NCBI RefSeq assembly: GCF_033807575.1 | Contig: NC_084703.1 | Span: 1,364,001-1,428,000 of the forward strand | Direction: 5' to 3' | Length of the DNA: 64,000 bases | Origin: Cydia pomonella | Taxonomy: Eukaryota; Arthropoda; Insecta; Lepidoptera; Tortricidae | Shown here: positions 38,128-49,500 of the stretch, in pieces | Layout of the letters: each line of letters begins with the position of its first letter | How positions within the stretch are numbered: the stretch's first letter is position 1 | Notes under the pieces: generated by a model | What the model was told of the DNA's origin: nothing | Databases searched by the model: none | What the model saw: the letters and a program-made list of their open reading frames with translations, nothing else | Translations under genes and position numbers: made by a program

Positions 38128-38270
38128 TCTAGTCACGTCTGAACGCCACGATCGAAGTGCCAAAAATATGTATACACGACTTTATGGTCCGTATATTAGG
38201 GTAGTGTATACATATTTATGGCACTTTGTCCAAATCGATATTTTCAGAAGTGACCGTACCTATAGTATAT
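38128..38270. mobile_element. Hairpin MITE, same family as 36830-36972
   Basis: Inverted arms GAAGTGCCAAAAATATGTAT and ATACATATTTATGGCACTTTG around a loop near 38195. Confidence 0.7.
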
Positions 38271-38859
38271 GTAATTATGTTTAAGAATGTTGTTTCAGTT
38301 GCAGCTGTTGCAAATGTTCAACTGTAGGTTAAGTTATTTCACTAAAGATGGTCAAAGACTGAATTAAAAAAAAAAGTAGATTTAATATAACATTCGGCCA
38401 TTTGATAGTCGTAAATGTATCGTAGAATATATTATATAAAATTAATAACGTTTTTGTAAGTAGTCGTGAGTACATAATTAAGGAAGTACATTATATTGAT
38501 TACTAAAATTCATCCCAAATGATAATCAAATAAAGAGAGGAAGTCCAATTAGGGCTTGTTTCACAATGTCCAATAAAATCCTGAATAAGCTACTTGCCAC
38601 TTATCTGACGAATAAAGTCAATTTTGGCGTTTCACAATAAAGATATGATAAAGAAAGAACATTGTGAAACATGCCCTTAGACTAGAAAATCACAGAATCA
38701 GAGATTGAAGTTGTACAGCAAACCGATTATAAAACAACTTTAAATCATATCTTACTTAACTTTACTTATTCAGTTCAAGGAAATATAAACCATATTCCAT
38801 TGAAACAGTGTTTCATTTGTTTTGTTTCGTTCAATTTTCAAACAAAATAAAATCATCTG

Positions 38860-39085
38860 TATAGGGACCGTGCGCGTTGGAGGGTCTGCCATCTTGTGGC
38901 CTGAATCGGAACAATAAACATGTAAATTTACACGTCACGTGTTTTGTTGTGCATGGTAGGTTCTGCCATCTTGTGGGCTTCATTGGAACAATAAACATCA
39001 CATTTATGCCTCGCGCCAAAAATCTGACGGCTCCTGTGCTGCCTCCTATAGTTAATGCACGCTCCCTATTCCCTGCACTATAGGT
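38860..39085 (+). repeat. Dispersed repeat ('GGTTCTGCCATCTTGTGGGC')
   Basis: A copy lies inverted at 51340-51560 and a fragment at 39705-39770. A frame of about 68 codons is alike in both long copies, but no known protein is recognised and it is probably carried along by DNA similarity. Confidence 0.7.
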
Positions 39086-39229
39086 TAAATAATCAGTGGC
39101 ACAATTTGGATTTTCTATTTGAATGGCTGGGCCAAGCGAGCGAATGTAAACTTTACTTCGATCAATCAATTTTTCGTGTTATGGCTCCATCAAGGTGTTG
39201 ATGGTTCTACCAATGTCGAGGTTGGATAA

Positions 39230-39560
39230 GACACGGCTAGTATATGAATTACGGAAGGTGGAGATAAGGAACGAAATCTCCATGTACCAAAAAGTGTCAT
39301 CAAAAAGTTTTAAATAGGTGGCGCTACAATACCTAGAGTACTTGAACAAAAAAATCAAATCATAGCGCAATTCACTGTCAATAACTCCTAGGTTCTTAGC
39401 TACTCTATCGCTACTCTGGAGAGATTTAGAACTATTATTTATAGCTGACAGCTGGACACTTTTGCAACAGTTCTACCATAAGAGATGTCACTCCTCTTAA
39501 TTCCACACTCCATAATATGAATCTTATCATATTACGGTCATAGACAGTGTTCGGTGGAGT
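39230..39560. repeat. Dispersed repeat shared with 41370-41650
   Basis: Shares TCTCCATGTACCAAAAAGTG, AATAGGTGGCGCTACAATAC and ATTATTTATAGCTGACAGCT with the later copy. The second copy shows it overlaps a LINE C-terminus read on the minus strand. Confidence 0.72.
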
Positions 39561-39779
39561 ATTAAACTTTCAAGTGTGAAGGTTACTTTGACAGCGTCCG
39601 CCATAACACCTATACATAGGTGTCCTTGGCGCTGTGGGCACGACTAGTGACGACGATTGTAGGTGTTCTTGGCGATCAAAAAAAAGCCCGGTAACGATTT
39701 TAGAGCAAAATGTTTATGGTTCCGATTCAGACCACAAGATGGCAGACCCTCCAACGCGCACGGTCCCTATGCTGTATGT

Positions 39780-41370
39780 ATAAGTTACTCTATGGTTTAC
39801 GATAGGGGCTAGTGCTGCACTCTGGCGGCAGAACATGGCAGTAATACTCCCTATAGATAGATAGGGACAAAAACAAATATTGTTTATCACAAAATATTTA
39901 ATTCTAAAATACTCTGATACAAGTCGGACATCTATACAACCGTAAACATAAGTATATCGCAGGCTGGTACAGTCGGCAACAAATATATTTTGACGTGTTG
40001 ATATTGTCAGACCAAGCTAAGATGACAGCGAATTTGATAGCCCAGACGGTGCAAGTTGTAATTTCATAGAAGTTTGACGTTTAAAATAACACTTGCACCT
40101 TGTGCTATCAAAATCACTGCCAAGTGCCAACTTAGCTTGGTCTGACTATTGATCCCTTGAAAAAATACATTATTGAATTTAGTTTATTTTATTAGTCATC
40201 AAAACATGTCGGTAGCTAAAATGAAGTATGATTGTTTCTAAGTTTGAATTCAAATAATATAAGTATACCTACACATCAATCGCCAACTGTAATCCGTGAA
40301 ATTATTTACAAATACATTTATTCGTACACAGTATATATTAAATAATTACAGTAATAAATTATTACACACCATCAGATCATCTTACGTCATGTCTGCCCGT
40401 TCATGGCACATTTTCATACAAATTGTTTTTTCATATATATTCAAAATAAGCACGTGACTTGTACTACTCACGAGTCGATTTAATTAATATTACTTTGTAC
40501 CACACGTGGAAGTGTCAAATGATATAATAAAATAAGAAAAAAAAAAATAACGTAATTAATAGAAACGGTAAGCATTGTAACTTTGCCCATCTTTATCTTA
40601 ATACAGATAAAAAGTATCGTATTTCTGTATAATTCAACTTTGGTGAAAATTGAAGTTTAAAGAAAAAGGTGCGTTGTTCATGGAATGGAATGTACCTAAA
40701 ATTATTTTATTATTAAATTCGACAAAGCTGATGTTGACTTTATCACCGGAAATATATCAAAATACTAAAACTAAAAGTATATTGATAGGGTAGAGTCGAA
40801 TCAAGCAAATTCTGTAATGGCATAGTGTGGAAATGTCAACATTTATGTCAAATTTCTATGAAAGTATGACGTTTATAATGACGCCCTCACTTTGTTCAGT
40901 TAGCTTAGACGGAGTCTAGTTTTGTACCTGGGCAAAGTTAACAAAATATGATAATTACAAATACAGGTAGCTTATTAAAGAGCGAAACACGATGATTAAC
41001 TTCAATCTAGTCTTACAGAACTTAACCTACAATATGTACAGTGGAGAATAACTGCTTACTGACTAAACTAGTGTAAATGAGAAAAATAATATGAACTAAT
41101 AAACAATAAGAACAGATCAAGGTAATCATAGTCGTAGCGTTTAATATAAACTTTCACTAAATACAAAGGGATACTAATGGCCTCTCCAAACGTCACAGAT
41201 AATCGCATGCGATTTGCAATACTTTGCTGCATTTGGCAGAACGATTTCTGAATCCGTTGCTCGATCCTTCTTTTATATATTATATAGGAGCGATGGTAAT
41301 CGATCACTGCCGCCTATGGACACCCGTAACACGGGTCGTGCGTTGTCGGAATTTAAGATTGGAAGAGTCG
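39780..41370. other. Intergenic stretch without recognised features
   Basis: AT-rich, no gene signals. A diverged inverted pair (AGACCAAGCTAAGATG near 40010 and 'AACTTAGCTTGGTCTGA' near 40130) suggests one small old MITE. Confidence 0.5.
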
Positions 41371-41570
41371 TATCTATGGAAGGTGGAGGTAAGGAATGAA
41401 ATCTCCATGTACCAAAAAGTGTTATCAAAATACTTTAAATAGGTGGCGCTACAATACCTAGAATACTGGAAACAATAATAAAATCATAGACAGCGCACTT
41501 CACTCCGTCAATAACGCCTAGGTTCTTAGCTACTCCAGCGCTACTCTGGAGAGATTTGGAACTATTATTT

Positions 41571-41735
41571 ATAGCTGACAGCTGGACACTTTTGCAACAG
41601 TTCTACCATAAGAGATTTCACTCCTTTTAATTTCACACTCCATAGTCGTATCGGTCCGGCATACCGCAAGCGACAGTTCATTCCACAGTTTAGTAGTGTG
41701 AGGTAGGAAGTTTCTGGAGAAAGGCACAGTTGAGG
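41571..41735 (-). pseudogene. Non-LTR retrotransposon C-terminus (minus)
   Basis: The minus strand reads VPFSRNFLPHTTKLWNELSL, a short linker and KVSSCQL followed by a stop. The F.PRT..LWN.LP-type motif is the usual C-terminal signature of Jockey/CR1-group LINEs. Confidence 0.65.
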
Positions 41736-41790
41736 ACTGGAACTAAGTGGTGAAGATACTGAAGATGGAAATGTCGCGAATCTTGTAAAG

Positions 41791-42050
41791 CATAAATGTG
41801 ATATAGTCTTATTTGCTGATGACACCTCACTAATTTTCAAAGTTGACAGGAAACTGAGCGATTATAGCCAAGTCAATGAAACTTTGGAAGAGGTACTAGA
41901 ATGGTTCACAGTAAATAACTTACTTCTTAATGCGAAAAAGACGAAATGTGTCAAATTTTCGCTGCTCGCTGCGAGAAAAGCTGAAACTATCATCACAATG
42001 GCGAAACGCTGGACCTCGTAGAGAGTATGGTTTTTCTGGGCCTTACTTTT
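41791..42050 (+). pseudogene. LINE reverse transcriptase core fragment
   Basis: The plus strand reads HKCDIVLFADDTSLIFKVDR, followed by LEEVLEWFTVNNLLLNAKKT. FADDTS is the catalytic (Y/F)xDD box of non-LTR reverse transcriptases; the W....LLLNA.KT motif follows as expected. Downstream GETLDLVESMVFLG continues after a small frame change. It is about 80 residues long and dead. Confidence 0.85.
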
Positions 42051-42059
42051 CATTTGTTT

Positions 42060-42240
42060 TTTTTTATTTTATTATTATGAAAAGGTAAGCATTTGACCAC
42101 AATCTCACCTGATGGAAAGTGCCGATGCAGTCTAGGATGGAACACTTCTAACCTGCAATGGGCCCCTTTCTGCAGTAAGAATCTGGTAGTACCCTGACAT
42201 GAAATGGAGACGGCTCGCCTAGTTTATTTAATCTTTCTTT
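42060..42240 (+). repeat. SINE-like retroposon end
   Basis: The text GACCACAATCTCACCTGATG followed by GAAAGTGCCGATGCAGTCTA is recognisable as a common lepidopteran interspersed repeat; a T/A-rich run precedes it. Family name is not certain. Confidence 0.5.
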
Positions 42241-42657
42241 CTTGATCTTTTTTGATCTTACTCAGCTAGCAATTATCTTATTTCGCATGCCATTCGTTGC
42301 AACGTCTGTAGAAGCTTTTTAATAATAGTAGTGTAATATTTTGAAGTCACAAATGTTACATAATATAATGTATTATTTTTGCTTTGTATCTTACTTTCAT
42401 AATGTATGATGCTGTATAGCGCTATATACTTCAGCATTCAAACTAGAGCAGCTGTAAATATTATTCACTACTTACATGCGTCTTAGTACTTATTCCTTTG
42501 TTTTTTTACTAAAATAATAGCTAGTAATTAATAGATCTCAACTGCATGTGTCTATAAACGATTACATATAATTAAATCTATTATATATTCAACTACTAAA
42601 GAGAAAATCATTATTAAGTAGATTTCATAAGTGAAGTAAAATACCAATAGTTTGTGT

Positions 42658-42741
42658 CATTCACGAAGACGCACAGATTTGTCAAATCTAACCTTTAACA
42701 ACATGATTATACTAGTCAAGGCGCGCGTCTTCGTGAATGAC
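42658..42741. repeat. 84-bp hairpin
   Basis: CATTCACGAAGACGC at the left and GCGTCTTCGTGAATG at the right are perfect inverses. Small MITE or remnant. Confidence 0.7.
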
Positions 42742-42760
42742 ACTATGTATACTACAGCAG

Positions 42761-43133
42761 TAGGGCTAAGATGGTCGGCTCTTTATCATTTGTCACCATG
42801 CCTGTCACGTTCTAACAGGTATGGAAGTGCGAAAGTGATGCATGACATGACAGGTGATAAAAATGTGACCATAATACCGCTGCTGCAGCGGTATCATGGT
42901 CGTGTTTTTTTCACTTGTCATATCATGCGTCACTTTCGCACTTACTTATTTGTTAGAGCGTGACAGGTATGGTGACAAATGATAGACAGCCGTCCATCTT
43001 AGCCCTGCAGCGGTATTATGGTCACATTTTTATCACCTGTCATGTCATGCATCACTTTCGCACTTCCATACCTGTTAGAACGTGACAGGCATGGTGACAA
43101 ATGATAAAGAGCCGACCATCTTAGCCCTACTGT
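42761..43133. repeat. Three-armed palindrome (A, A', A inverted)
   Basis: 42765-42886 (GGGCTAAGATGGTCGGCTCT... to ATGTGACCATAATACCGCTG) is inverted twice in succession: diverged at 42896-43008, and almost exactly at 43010-43132. It looks like a MITE into which, or beside which, a second copy was inserted. Confidence 0.85.
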
Positions 43134-43394
43134 ACTATGAATTATGACAGTTGAAATGTATAAAAATGACAGTCTCATATCTTACTTCGTTGTATACGTC
43201 ATGAAATCATTTATTGATAATTATATTATAGAAAGTATTGTTCGTTAAATCCCTTATATTAATGTTTAAACATAATTAACAAATAACAATTGTTTAAATA
43301 GCTATTTGGTTCAGTACTAGACTCTGTACAAAGCATCAACTGTTTAATAAATAATGCAGCTATATATAAGTATATAATGAAATCTATAATAATA

Positions 43395-43705
43395 ATTAAT
43401 AATCTTTCAACGAACGGTCTCATAGCGAAGAGTCTCGACCAACACCTTGAGAGACTCTCGCTAGGTGGTTGGATCAAGGGTCAGATGCAGAAGGCGGTGA
43501 TCTTGGACCCGGCGCGGATAGTCCGTCGGTTCCTCTCTCTGCGGCCCTGACCACCGGCAGCTTGGGCCCTGCCCCGCTGCTGGCGGCACACTAGGTTAGG
43601 TTTTTTATAATGTGTTTATATATATTTTGTATTGTTTTGTAAGTGTTTTTATATTTTACTTTTATATTCATATTATAAATGACCTCGCCTAAGACCAAAA
43701 ATAAA
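43395..43705 (+). pseudogene. Non-LTR retrotransposon 3' end (plus)
   Basis: The frame reads SLDQHLERLSLGGWIKGQMQ, then KAVILD.ARIVRRFLSLRP, a Jockey/R1-group C-terminus, followed by a non-coding tail to AAATAAATAAAG near 43705. The same tail, inverted, is at 24985-25215. Confidence 0.75.
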
Positions 43706-43989
43706 TAAAGGGATTAATAATCTCAATTCCCTTTTCAGAAATCAGAAATAATTTCATTTATTCGTGATAAACTATGACATACAAAAGTATAACAACATAA
43801 CACAAGAAAAAAACATAGAAGAAATAAAAAGTTTACCACGAAATGGTCCCGCCTCAGCATAAATGCTAACTCAAAAGTCAGCGCTGATCTTCCGGCGAGA
43901 CCATTAATCAATTTTCAAATAATCATTCACTCAAAACAGCTCCAGGTTAAGAGAAAAATATATGAAAATAATTATAATAATATACACTG

Positions 43990-44168
43990 TAAGGTAGAAG
44001 TACTAGTGCTCGACGCTGCACTAGTCGCCGACACTTTATTTCATGGAAATATAGGTTAAATTTGAACAACGAAGATTTTTCTGTATTCGAACTTAATCCT
44101 TGTCACTTTGACATAAAGTGCCCATGTCGAGTACTAGTGCAGCGTCGAGCACTAGTACTTCTACCTTA
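43990..44168. mobile_element. Hairpin MITE, copy 2 of the 35988 family
   Basis: Arms TAAGGTAGAAGTACTAGTGC and inverse; interior TATAGGTTAAATTTGAACAA as in copy 1, with a few-bp deletion in the left arm. Confidence 0.87.
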
Positions 44169-44459
44169 ATATGAGTCAAATACGAATACATAAATAGCCA
44201 ATTATTGAATTCTATTAAATATATAGAGTCATAATTGTGGATTCGTTACGAAGTGAAAGGACAGTCAAGAGTGACATGCTTGCATGTCACAGTGTGTCTT
44301 GAAAACGTGATCAATTTTTCAGAGTAGAAAACATATTTAACAAAAAGTAAATAATGATTCATATTTTTCTCAACTGGGCCAGTTGCCAGGTGTGGACAAA
44401 GCTGATAGTCTTCACGGTATTTCATGGATTTTATCATAGACTATATTTATTTCTAATTA

Positions 44460-44690
44460 CGTACTTTACAAGTTTACAGTGTGCTATAATAGACTGTATC
44501 TTTAGGTGGTAAAATAAATGTAAACAATGTGGTTTTATCATTTTCGGGTACTTGGAACATTTATCAGTTAACCAACCAAATAGAAAACTGCCTGGATCTG
44601 TTTCATCGTTCTGGCTTTTACCTATTTCATTTACTCGTGTAATGTTTTCGTCTACCCTCAAATGGCTCAATATTCGATCTCGTTTTAGGT
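44460..44690. repeat. Dispersed repeat, copy 3 of the 23680 family
   Basis: Shares TTCGGGTACTTGGAACATTT-like text, ACCAACCAAATAGAAAAC and CGTCTACCCTCAAATGGCTC; diverged. Confidence 0.62.
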
Positions 44691-45187
44691 TCTTTACTAG
44701 GGCGAAGTAATAGCAAATATTGCAAAACTAAATTGCTATCAATTAATCAAATCATCCCGATACCTTCCTATTAATAAAATACCACGATTACAGCAGCTTC
44801 GTTGTTACGTCGAGTAAAATATATAGGTATCGTAGTAAAACTTCTGTAAGTATTGGCACATCGAGTTTAATTGACTTTAAGAATTTTCTTGCCTAATAAA
44901 ATACCTAATTGTAGTTTGTTTATATTATTTTAAATACCTAAAGATACAGACTATAGTGCTAGTTAATTATCCGAAATATAAAGAATACAAATTAGCTCTG
45001 CTTTAGTTAATTCTATTCTATTATGGTTATTAGCGCCATCTATCCCGCTAACTCGGAATCACCTGAGTCGATTCAGTTAGAAGCTTGAACCATACTGTTC
45101 TACCTTAGGGGTGGCCAGGGGGCGTCATAAGCCTTCAGTAAATGCATATAGGTACTTACTTGGAAAAATTCGACTTATGCCGCCGTG

Positions 45188-45285
45188 ACCCCGGTGGCCG
45201 AATAGCTCAGGCACCTGCCGCGATAGCAGAGGACGCTGGTTCGATTCCAGCCTGGGGCACTGGAGGCCTTGGACTTTTTCTTAGT
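45188..45285 (+). repeat. tRNA-derived SINE head
   Basis: A box TGGCCGAATAGCTCAGGC and B box GGTTCGATTCC, then TGGGGCACTGGAGGCCTTGG. It lacks a foldable acceptor stem, so it is a SINE and not a functional tRNA gene. Confidence 0.75.
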
Positions 45286-46266
45286 ATATGACATTAATTT
45301 CAGTTTATAATTCTATTTCGCTTGGTAGATGTGCCGTTCTGATGAGTAATAAAAAAAAACAAATAAAGTTACGAAAATGTCTACAGGAAAAACCGTTACT
45401 TAAATAGATATGTATACATATATAGGTACGACGACGAGACGACTACTTTTTTGCTACCTACACGAAGCTGTACTATGTAATTATTAACAGACGAGCTTTG
45501 TACAAAGTCGTGTCATCCTACTTTTCGTCACACTGCGCTTTGTTAACCTGATATTTTATTTTATCCGGCCAACAAAGGACTTCAGACATTTAATACCTAC
45601 GTTCATCATCTACAATCTAACGCCATTTCGACCCAATGGAAGCAATATTTAAATTACGGTGTCTAACAACCATTTCAGTCATAGTTTAGGTGAATAATTT
45701 CAACCTCGCATTTCACTGAGTGTTATAACAACGTCTAACTTTGCACTTGGTGGAATGTAGATACTTAAGTGACCGGGCAAAGTTGCGTTAAATTAAATCA
45801 TAGTTAAAAAACAACTGTATTTATTTTACATGCAAATTGCGCCCTTCGTATTTTCTTGAGGTCCAGTACGTTCTTCTTCTCTCCCTCTCACTGAGCGAGA
45901 TGGTTGTGCGCGCTCGGGACCGCGGATACCATGTTTATGAATTTTAATTTTTTTGTATGTTTTAATGATATTAAAAAAAGTAATCATTAAGTGATCAAAC
46001 ATGATATTAACGATCTTTTTCAAGCAATTTCCATATTTTTTAGCTTTTATGGAAAATTTGTTATACATTTTTAAAGTGTTTATGTTCGTGATTTTTTTCT
46101 GTCGAGCGTAAATCAGAAACTGATCATTCTATCTTCAGTCAATCTAAAAAAGCTGTATGAGTACTGCATATTAATGAAAATAACATATACACTGCAAAAT
46201 TTGACTGTTTTATGCACAACACACTAGCGGAAAACGTCAGACTGAAATGATTTTTACAACAGCTAG

Positions 46267-46597
46267 TTAATACCTAGGCTTATGATTGTGCTGTGGACGA
46301 TGCGGCGAATGCCAATCCGGATGCCTCGGCTGGCGGTGATGGTGGTGATGATGATGTCTCCTCTTGTCCCTCGGGGCTGGGTAGACGTCTGACACGACAA
46401 GTTCCGACCCGTCTTTCGGCGCTTCCCTGTCGTGTCTTCTACCTTTAGCGCCGGTTGCTTCGTGGAGCTCCTCCCAAGCTTGCCTGTAGTACCTGTTCAG
46501 GCCCGAACGAGACTCCGAGGACGAGGAGTCGAGGGAGGCGACTGTGTTGCAGTCGGGGGACACGTGGTGGCGGTAGCGTTTGCCGTCGTGGTGCTTT
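46267..46597 (-). CDS. Lectin gene last exon: His-rich cytoplasmic tail
   Basis: The acceptor TTGCAG is just above 46597 and the stop TAA is 46267-46269. It encodes RKHHDGKRYRHHVSPDCNTV, a Ser-rich stretch (SLDSSSSESRSGLNRYYRQA) and a tail with seven consecutive His and many His/Pro/Arg, ending NHKPRY. The basic start is a stop-transfer signal. Tyr and Ser-rich parts could be phosphorylation sites; the His run has no known role here. Confidence 0.87.
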
Positions 46598-49500
46598 CTG
46601 CAAGGAGAAGTGTGGATTAGAAGGGGAAGGATTGGTTTTAAGACATGACTGCGGATGCTCCGTTTTGGCCAGAATACGTTTGTATGTGACAGGGTCGTTA
46701 TATTTATATTGTGTGTTAATTATACGTACTGTCTCATTATTTAACTCACCTCATTTCTGTAAAAGCTAATCATAATCATTTGTTTGTTGCATCCATGGTA
46801 GATTCTTTTTTGTAATTTGAACATGGCGGTATTGTAGCATCCAAAGTCACATAATAAAACCTTAGATTTTTAAGTATTTTATGAGAACAAAAGATGTGCG
46901 ATTAAACAACAGTATCTAACAAGAATCAGTAAGTTTTTGTGAAATATTCTTTTAAGGAATAAAACAGAACGAAACGTTGCTACGATGCGAAGTTTGGTGT
47001 AGGTAGATCATTCGAAACGTTTGTGCGATACATGGTGTTTCTAAAAAGAACGCAGAAGTGTCAAAAATGTGCGTAATCGTATGTATGTACAAATGAAATA
47101 CGTGTTGTAAATCCGTGGCTAGATACCATGTGCTTTTTGTGATTTTCCTTTGCGTATTTTGTGTTGCGGTGAGCTATAAAACGTGTAGTATTTCCAAGAT
47201 GGCGTGTGAGCGGTGCTAGTCTGTGCGTGTGCAGTGGATGACATGATGGCTTTTGTATTTGTAAAAGCGCTGTTGTTTCAAGTGACCGCCAATGCACAGA
47301 TTACCTAGTCCGAACGCACGACATCGTTTCTATTTTTTATCATATCGACTGCGATAAATTTATAGATTATGCTTGAATTCCTACGTCAGCGCTTCCCTGC
47401 ACTAATAGTAAATATCGATGCCTTGCTACTGGTAATTAGATAACTCTTATAGTTAAAAACGATTTCTTTACCTTTTTCTTTACATTGGGAGTGCTTCTGT
47501 TTGTCAAAATCAGCCACCATGTCAACCCTACACACTGTAAACCTAGCGAAAGGCACGTCGTTGATTCAAGCGACGCAACGGCGACAAAAGAGCGACATAA
47601 AACTTTCTTTCTGCTGGGCAAAATTGGCCTCTATCACGGTAGTCAAAGTGGCATTTTATCACTTGCCGTGTCGTCGCTGAGTTGCCGAAAATGGCGACGG
47701 GCCGAATTCCACGGTAACTTATGAATCACCAAAGCTATTGAATAAATTTTAGGTAAAGTAAAGGTACTAAAATTTGCTGTATTTGTATTGAAGACTTGTC
47801 TTTTCAGTTTTTTCCTTGTGTTAGCTAGATGAGTACTGAAGTATTTTTAACAACATATGTATTACACTAATAGGGCATACTTTTAAAATAACATGTTGCG
47901 ACAAATTTTCAAATGTTTACCTACTGTCGTATCATATTTTCTTAATTTTGACATCTACAATGATATTTTCACACTTTATCATTGGAAACACTTGGTTTGA
48001 CTATGCACGAAAATTTTAAAATGATAGCAATGATCCATAAGCTACCGATTAACCACAACTTGACTAGGCGTGTCACGCGACTCCCAGCTATAGCTACTGG
48101 CGTATGAACGTGTGGTGGGCGTTTACTGTCCTAGATAAAGACACAAATGCTTAATGACAACTACATTTAATAAATTTAATTACATCAGGTCTACAGATCA
48201 TATTGGATACCTTTCCAAGTTGGGCAAAGTCAAGCAAAATGGGCAAAGACGAGGAATTTGTAAATATATTTTTGGGATAATATTTATTTGGGACTAATTT
48301 AAAAATAAAATAAAAACATGTACACACTGATGCGGCAATCAGAGAAATAAATAATTCTGCTAAATACTTCACACGATTATAGGAATATGTAGCTTTTTCC
48401 AAAGACGTAAACGCAACCATCATACGCTAAATAGGTCATATTATTTAAGCATCGACAAAGGAATACAAAGACGCGTACTAAGTTTAAGTTCCGTAACAGA
48501 AAGTTTTGATTCCTTTGGTAAGACGATTCCTCACTTTTCCCGTACTTTAACATCTTTAGTAGTTATGAGAAAAGAGTTAGTGATTGTAGAAGATTTTTTA
48601 AATTTTAGAAAAAAATGTTGCTTCGAATCTGACAGTTGATGTAGATGGCGCTGTCCAGCTACGTAATATGCCGTCACTCAGGTGGTCAAAGTTGCCGTTT
48701 GACAATCCAGTAACCACAAAACATAATATCGACATTATTCATTGACTTATTTGAAAATTTTATCTTTACGGAGCGTTTTCGCACATTCTGCTCCGATATT
48801 GGACGGCGTATTGATCAAAGAGGAAGTCAGCTGGTTGAGAGTACTTCATAACATCAAAGCCGTTTTATTATTTTTGAGATTTACCTAAATAATTGTTATA
48901 TAATTAAATGAACATACAAAAGCACATATTTTACTTTCCCATATTCATAATTTGACACCCGACAGAGGGTCGATTATAAAAACGTTCTAAGTAAGAGATT
49001 TTTAACTGTCATCTGTCAAACTCTGACAAGATTTTTCTTAGACTTAACTTTCACCCAAATGCCACGGAACGCACGTTCCGTGCGTCAACGCTCAACGCTA
49101 ACGTTGACGTAAACGTTACGTGGCCAAGGCGTTACAATCATTAACTCTCTGAGACCCCGCCACGCCAGTAGCTCAGTATGTACCTCTACAGCGGGTTGCT
49201 GAACCGTCCTGCGCGCACATGGCGGTGCGCACGCGCAAACTCTCTCCGCCCAACCTGCTGGTCGGGGAACGGGAGCGCCAGCAGCGAGCACCAACGCGGC
49301 GCCGGCGCCGCTGTTCGTCGCGCGCCGCCGCTAACCAATGGCCGACGTAGTTAAGGTATATGTCGCTAAATGGTGTTGTTTTATAACTATTTGCTAAGTC
49401 ACCGATAACCAGTGAGGAATGTATACGGTAGTTATTGTCGCAAATTATAAGTGACAAGTTCTGGTTTTAGATTACTGGGTGGTTAGGTAGGTATAAAAGC

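Noticed and set aside
38877..39083. 68-codon frame with a parallel in the copy at 51310-51543
   Set aside because: Similarity follows from the repeat DNA; no known domain, and the two copies differ by substitutions without clear codon bias.
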